Below are positions 62,603-64,000 of a DNA stretch of 64,000 nucleotides, one piece after another. The position numbers and the translations under genes are program-made. Origin of the DNA: an uncultured Polaribacter sp. GTDB lineage: Bacteria > Bacteroidota > Bacteroidia > Flavobacteriales > Flavobacteriaceae. Every line of letters begins with the position of its first letter. Position 1 is the first letter of the stretch. The notes under the pieces are model-generated. The model was given only the letters and a program-made list of their open reading frames with translations. It was not told the DNA's origin and did not search any database. The stretch is from contig OX044355.1 of the NCBI GenBank assembly GCA_943846595.1, positions 496,001 through 560,000 of the forward strand. Reading direction: 5' to 3'.

Positions 62603-63230
62603 AAAAAAGTTTTATGTAGTTTGGAATGGGCGAAAAAAAGGAATTTATACTTCCTGGAATGTCTGCAAGAAACAAGTTGACGGTTTTGAAGCCGCGCAAT
62701 ACAAATCTTTTGCAAGCTTAGACGAAGCCGAAATCGCTTTTTCTAAAAAATATGAAAACTACAAAGGGAAAACCATCTCAAAACCGACATTAAGTGCTTC
62801 TGAAAAAGCAGCGATTGGATCACCAAACTTAGAAAGTATTTCGGTAGATGCCGCATGCTCTGGAAATCCCGGTAAAATGGAATATAGGGGGGTGCTTACA
62901 CATAACAAAAAACAACTTTTCCTAAAAGGACCTTACCCGAATGGAACCAATAATATTGGCGAATTTTTAGCATTGGTTCACGGAATCGCATTGTTAAAGA
63001 GTAAAAACAAAGAGTCCATTCCTATTTATTCCGATTCTAGAACGGCAATGAGTTGGGTAAAACAAAAAAAATGCAAAACAAATCTTCATTTTGACGCTTC
63101 CAATGAAGACTTGTTAGTCCTTATTAAAAGAGCAGAAAACTGGTTGAAAGAAAACACTTTTAAAAACCCTATTCTAAAATGGGAAACTAAAGCATGGGGA
63201 GAAATTCCAGCAGATTTTGGTAGAAAGTAA
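62595..63230 (+). CDS. Ribonuclease H1 with N-terminal viroplasmin-type domain
   Basis: Degrades RNA in RNA-DNA hybrids. 211 residues: an N-terminal hybrid-binding/caulimovirus viroplasmin domain (about 4-50; KFYVVWNGRKKGIYTSWNVCKKQVDGF), a linker, and an RNase HI domain with catalytic D85 (SVDAACSGNPG), E123 (NIGEFLAL), D147 (IYSDSRTA) and D208 near the C terminus, all retained. Overlaps purN by 8 bp. The viroplasmin domain tightens hybrid binding in related enzymes. Confidence 0.93.
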   Translation: MSKKKFYVVWNGRKKGIYTSWNVCKKQVDGFEAAQYKSFASLDEAEIAFSKKYENYKGKTISKPTLSASEKAAIGSPNLESISVDAACSGNPGKMEYRGVLTHNKKQLFLKGPYPNGTNNIGEFLALVHGIALLKSKNKESIPIYSDSRTAMSWVKQKKCKTNLHFDASNEDLLVLIKRAENWLKENTFKNPILKWETKAWGEIPADFGRK

Positions 63231-63245
63231 ACATTAATTTTTTCT

Positions 63246-63253
63246 TACCTTTG
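63246..63253 (+). promoter_or_regulatory. Putative -7 element for the FG-GAP lipoprotein gene
   Basis: TACCTTTG (TAnnTTTG), 25 bases before ATG 63279. The nearest TTTG upstream is 26 bp away, a little too far for the normal spacing. Confidence 0.4.
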
Positions 63254-63278
63254 AATTTATCAATTATGCTACACATAC

Positions 63279-64000
63279 ATGTCAATCCCTAAACGCTTTA
63301 TCTATTCATTCTTTTTACTGCTGTTCTGCATTCGTTGTAACAAAGCAATAAAGACGCCAAAGCAAAACTATCTTCTTAATAAACTCTCTGAGAAAGCAAC
63401 GGGTGTTGACTTTAAAAACACGCTTATAGAAGATGCTGCACACAGTATTATTAATTATATCTACTTTTATAACGGAGGCGGTGTAAGTGCTGGTGACATT
63501 AATAATGATGGTTTGGTAGACCTTTATTTTGTATCAAATCAAGGCGAAAACAAGCTTTACCTCAACAAGGGGAACTTACAATTTGAAGACATTTCAGAGA
63601 AAGCAAATATCGACAGCGCTTCCGATTGGAATACTGGAGTGACCATGGTAGATATTAATAACGATGGTTTCTTAGATATTTATGTCTGTGCAGTTTCTGG
63701 ACTCTTAGATTTTGAAGGCAAAAACGAACTTTTTATCAATAATGGTGATGCTACTTTTACAGAAAGTGCTCGCGAATATGGCCTCGATTTTTCTGGATAT
63801 GCAACTCAGGCATACTTTTTTGATTTTGACAAAGACAACGACTTAGATGTCTATATTGTAAACCATGCAACACATACTGTTACTTCTCTCGGAAAAGCAG
63901 CCTTAAGAAATAATCGAGTCCCGTTGGTCGGCGATGTTTTGCTAGAAAACAAAAAAGGAAAGTTTACTGATATTAGTGAAAAAGCACAAATTTATGGTGG
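63279..64000 (+). CDS. VCBS/FG-GAP repeat lipoprotein (CRTAC1-like), 3' end outside window
   Basis: 240 codons visible. Lipoprotein signal (FFLLLFCIRC, C20), then a beta-propeller with calcium-binding turns GDINNDGLVDLYFVSN, VDINNDGFLDIYVC and DFDKDNDLDVYIVN (about 75-200). This architecture, often followed by an ASPIC/UnbV domain, is common in Bacteroidota surface proteins, many near SusCD loci; what follows lies beyond the window. An earlier ATG at 63266 reads only seven codons before a stop. Confidence 0.85.
   Translation, partial: MSIPKRFIYSFFLLLFCIRCNKAIKTPKQNYLLNKLSEKATGVDFKNTLIEDAAHSIINYIYFYNGGGVSAGDINNDGLVDLYFVSNQGENKLYLNKGNLQFEDISEKANIDSASDWNTGVTMVDINNDGFLDIYVCAVSGLLDFEGKNELFINNGDATFTESAREYGLDFSGYATQAYFFDFDKDNDLDVYIVNHATHTVTSLGKAALRNNRVPLVGDVLLENKKGKFTDISEKAQIYG

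Noticed and set aside
1..64000. tRNA or rRNA genes, prophage or defence island
   Set aside because: No cloverleaf-type sequence with a T-arm consensus, no rRNA-like conserved stretches, no integrase, capsid, restriction, CRISPR or toxin-antitoxin genes were recognised by eye; a tRNAscan/Infernal run would be needed for certainty.

Overview
The window looks like a chromosomal core segment of a marine-type member of the Flavobacteriaceae (Bacteroidota). The evidence is AT-rich DNA, a gliding/type IX secretion gene set (gldH, porZ with a C-terminal sorting domain), two TonB-dependent receptors, long Bacteroidota-type LeuRS and IleRS, a RicT-type PSP1 protein, a DUF4837 lipoprotein, an IPExxxVDY protein, and repeated matches to the Bacteroidota promoter -7 element TAnnTTTG. 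I cannot fix the genus. I saw no rRNA, tRNA, CRISPR, prophage, transposase or recognised defence island.

Layout. 1-3840: a cut-off S41 protease with rnpA, a divergent glutaryl-CoA dehydrogenase and a TPMT-like methyltransferase. 4280-6752: GNAT/FemAB-like protein, thioesterase II and SdpI protein. 6742-12280: porZ-recO-haem-type TonB receptor operon on the minus strand. 12367-15861: CYTH protein, trhA-plsC pair, trpS and a DUF1761 protein. 16052-21062: DUF4837 lipoprotein, lytic transglycosylase, xth, and a scoA/scoB CoA-transferase pair separated by a four-helix-bundle gene remnant. 21124-30140: ricT-gldH-PBP1A overlapping cluster, uvrC-patatin pair and lspA. 30176-35583: secreted unknown protein, DksA-like protein, ileS and a TerB/DnaJ protein. 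35761-39746: bacilliredoxin, HD hydrolase, small unknown gene, enoyl-CoA hydratase and a histidine kinase. 39901-43947: leuS with a large inserted domain, and DUF2911. 44038-47228: feoA-feoB-small Cys-rich protein, and SCO. 47398-52492: rseP, then a TonB receptor divergent from a MocR regulator. 52617-57536: umuC-umuD, Bax-inhibitor-1 protein and M28 peptidase. 57622-61858: acpP-fabF-rnc-IPExxxVDY-pyk operon. 62030-64000: purN-RNase H pair and the start of an FG-GAP lipoprotein.

Functional themes are cell-envelope construction (PBP1A, lytic transglycosylase, LspA, PlsC, RseP, patatin-barrel protein), gliding/T9SS (GldH, PorZ), iron handling (Feo system, haem-type receptor), fatty-acid and acyl-CoA metabolism, and DNA repair (RecO, UvrC, Xth, UmuC/D).

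The points most worth a second look are: a DUF559-like nuclease-fold domain embedded in the LeuRS editing region; a MocR-type regulator whose aligned PLP lysine and phosphate-binding arginine are both glutamine, with repeated AGTCCRGT motifs in its divergent promoter; a 17-bp Fur-family-like palindrome filling the feoAB promoter spacer; and the four-helix-bundle remnant with tandem TTTGATAA repeats between scoA and scoB.
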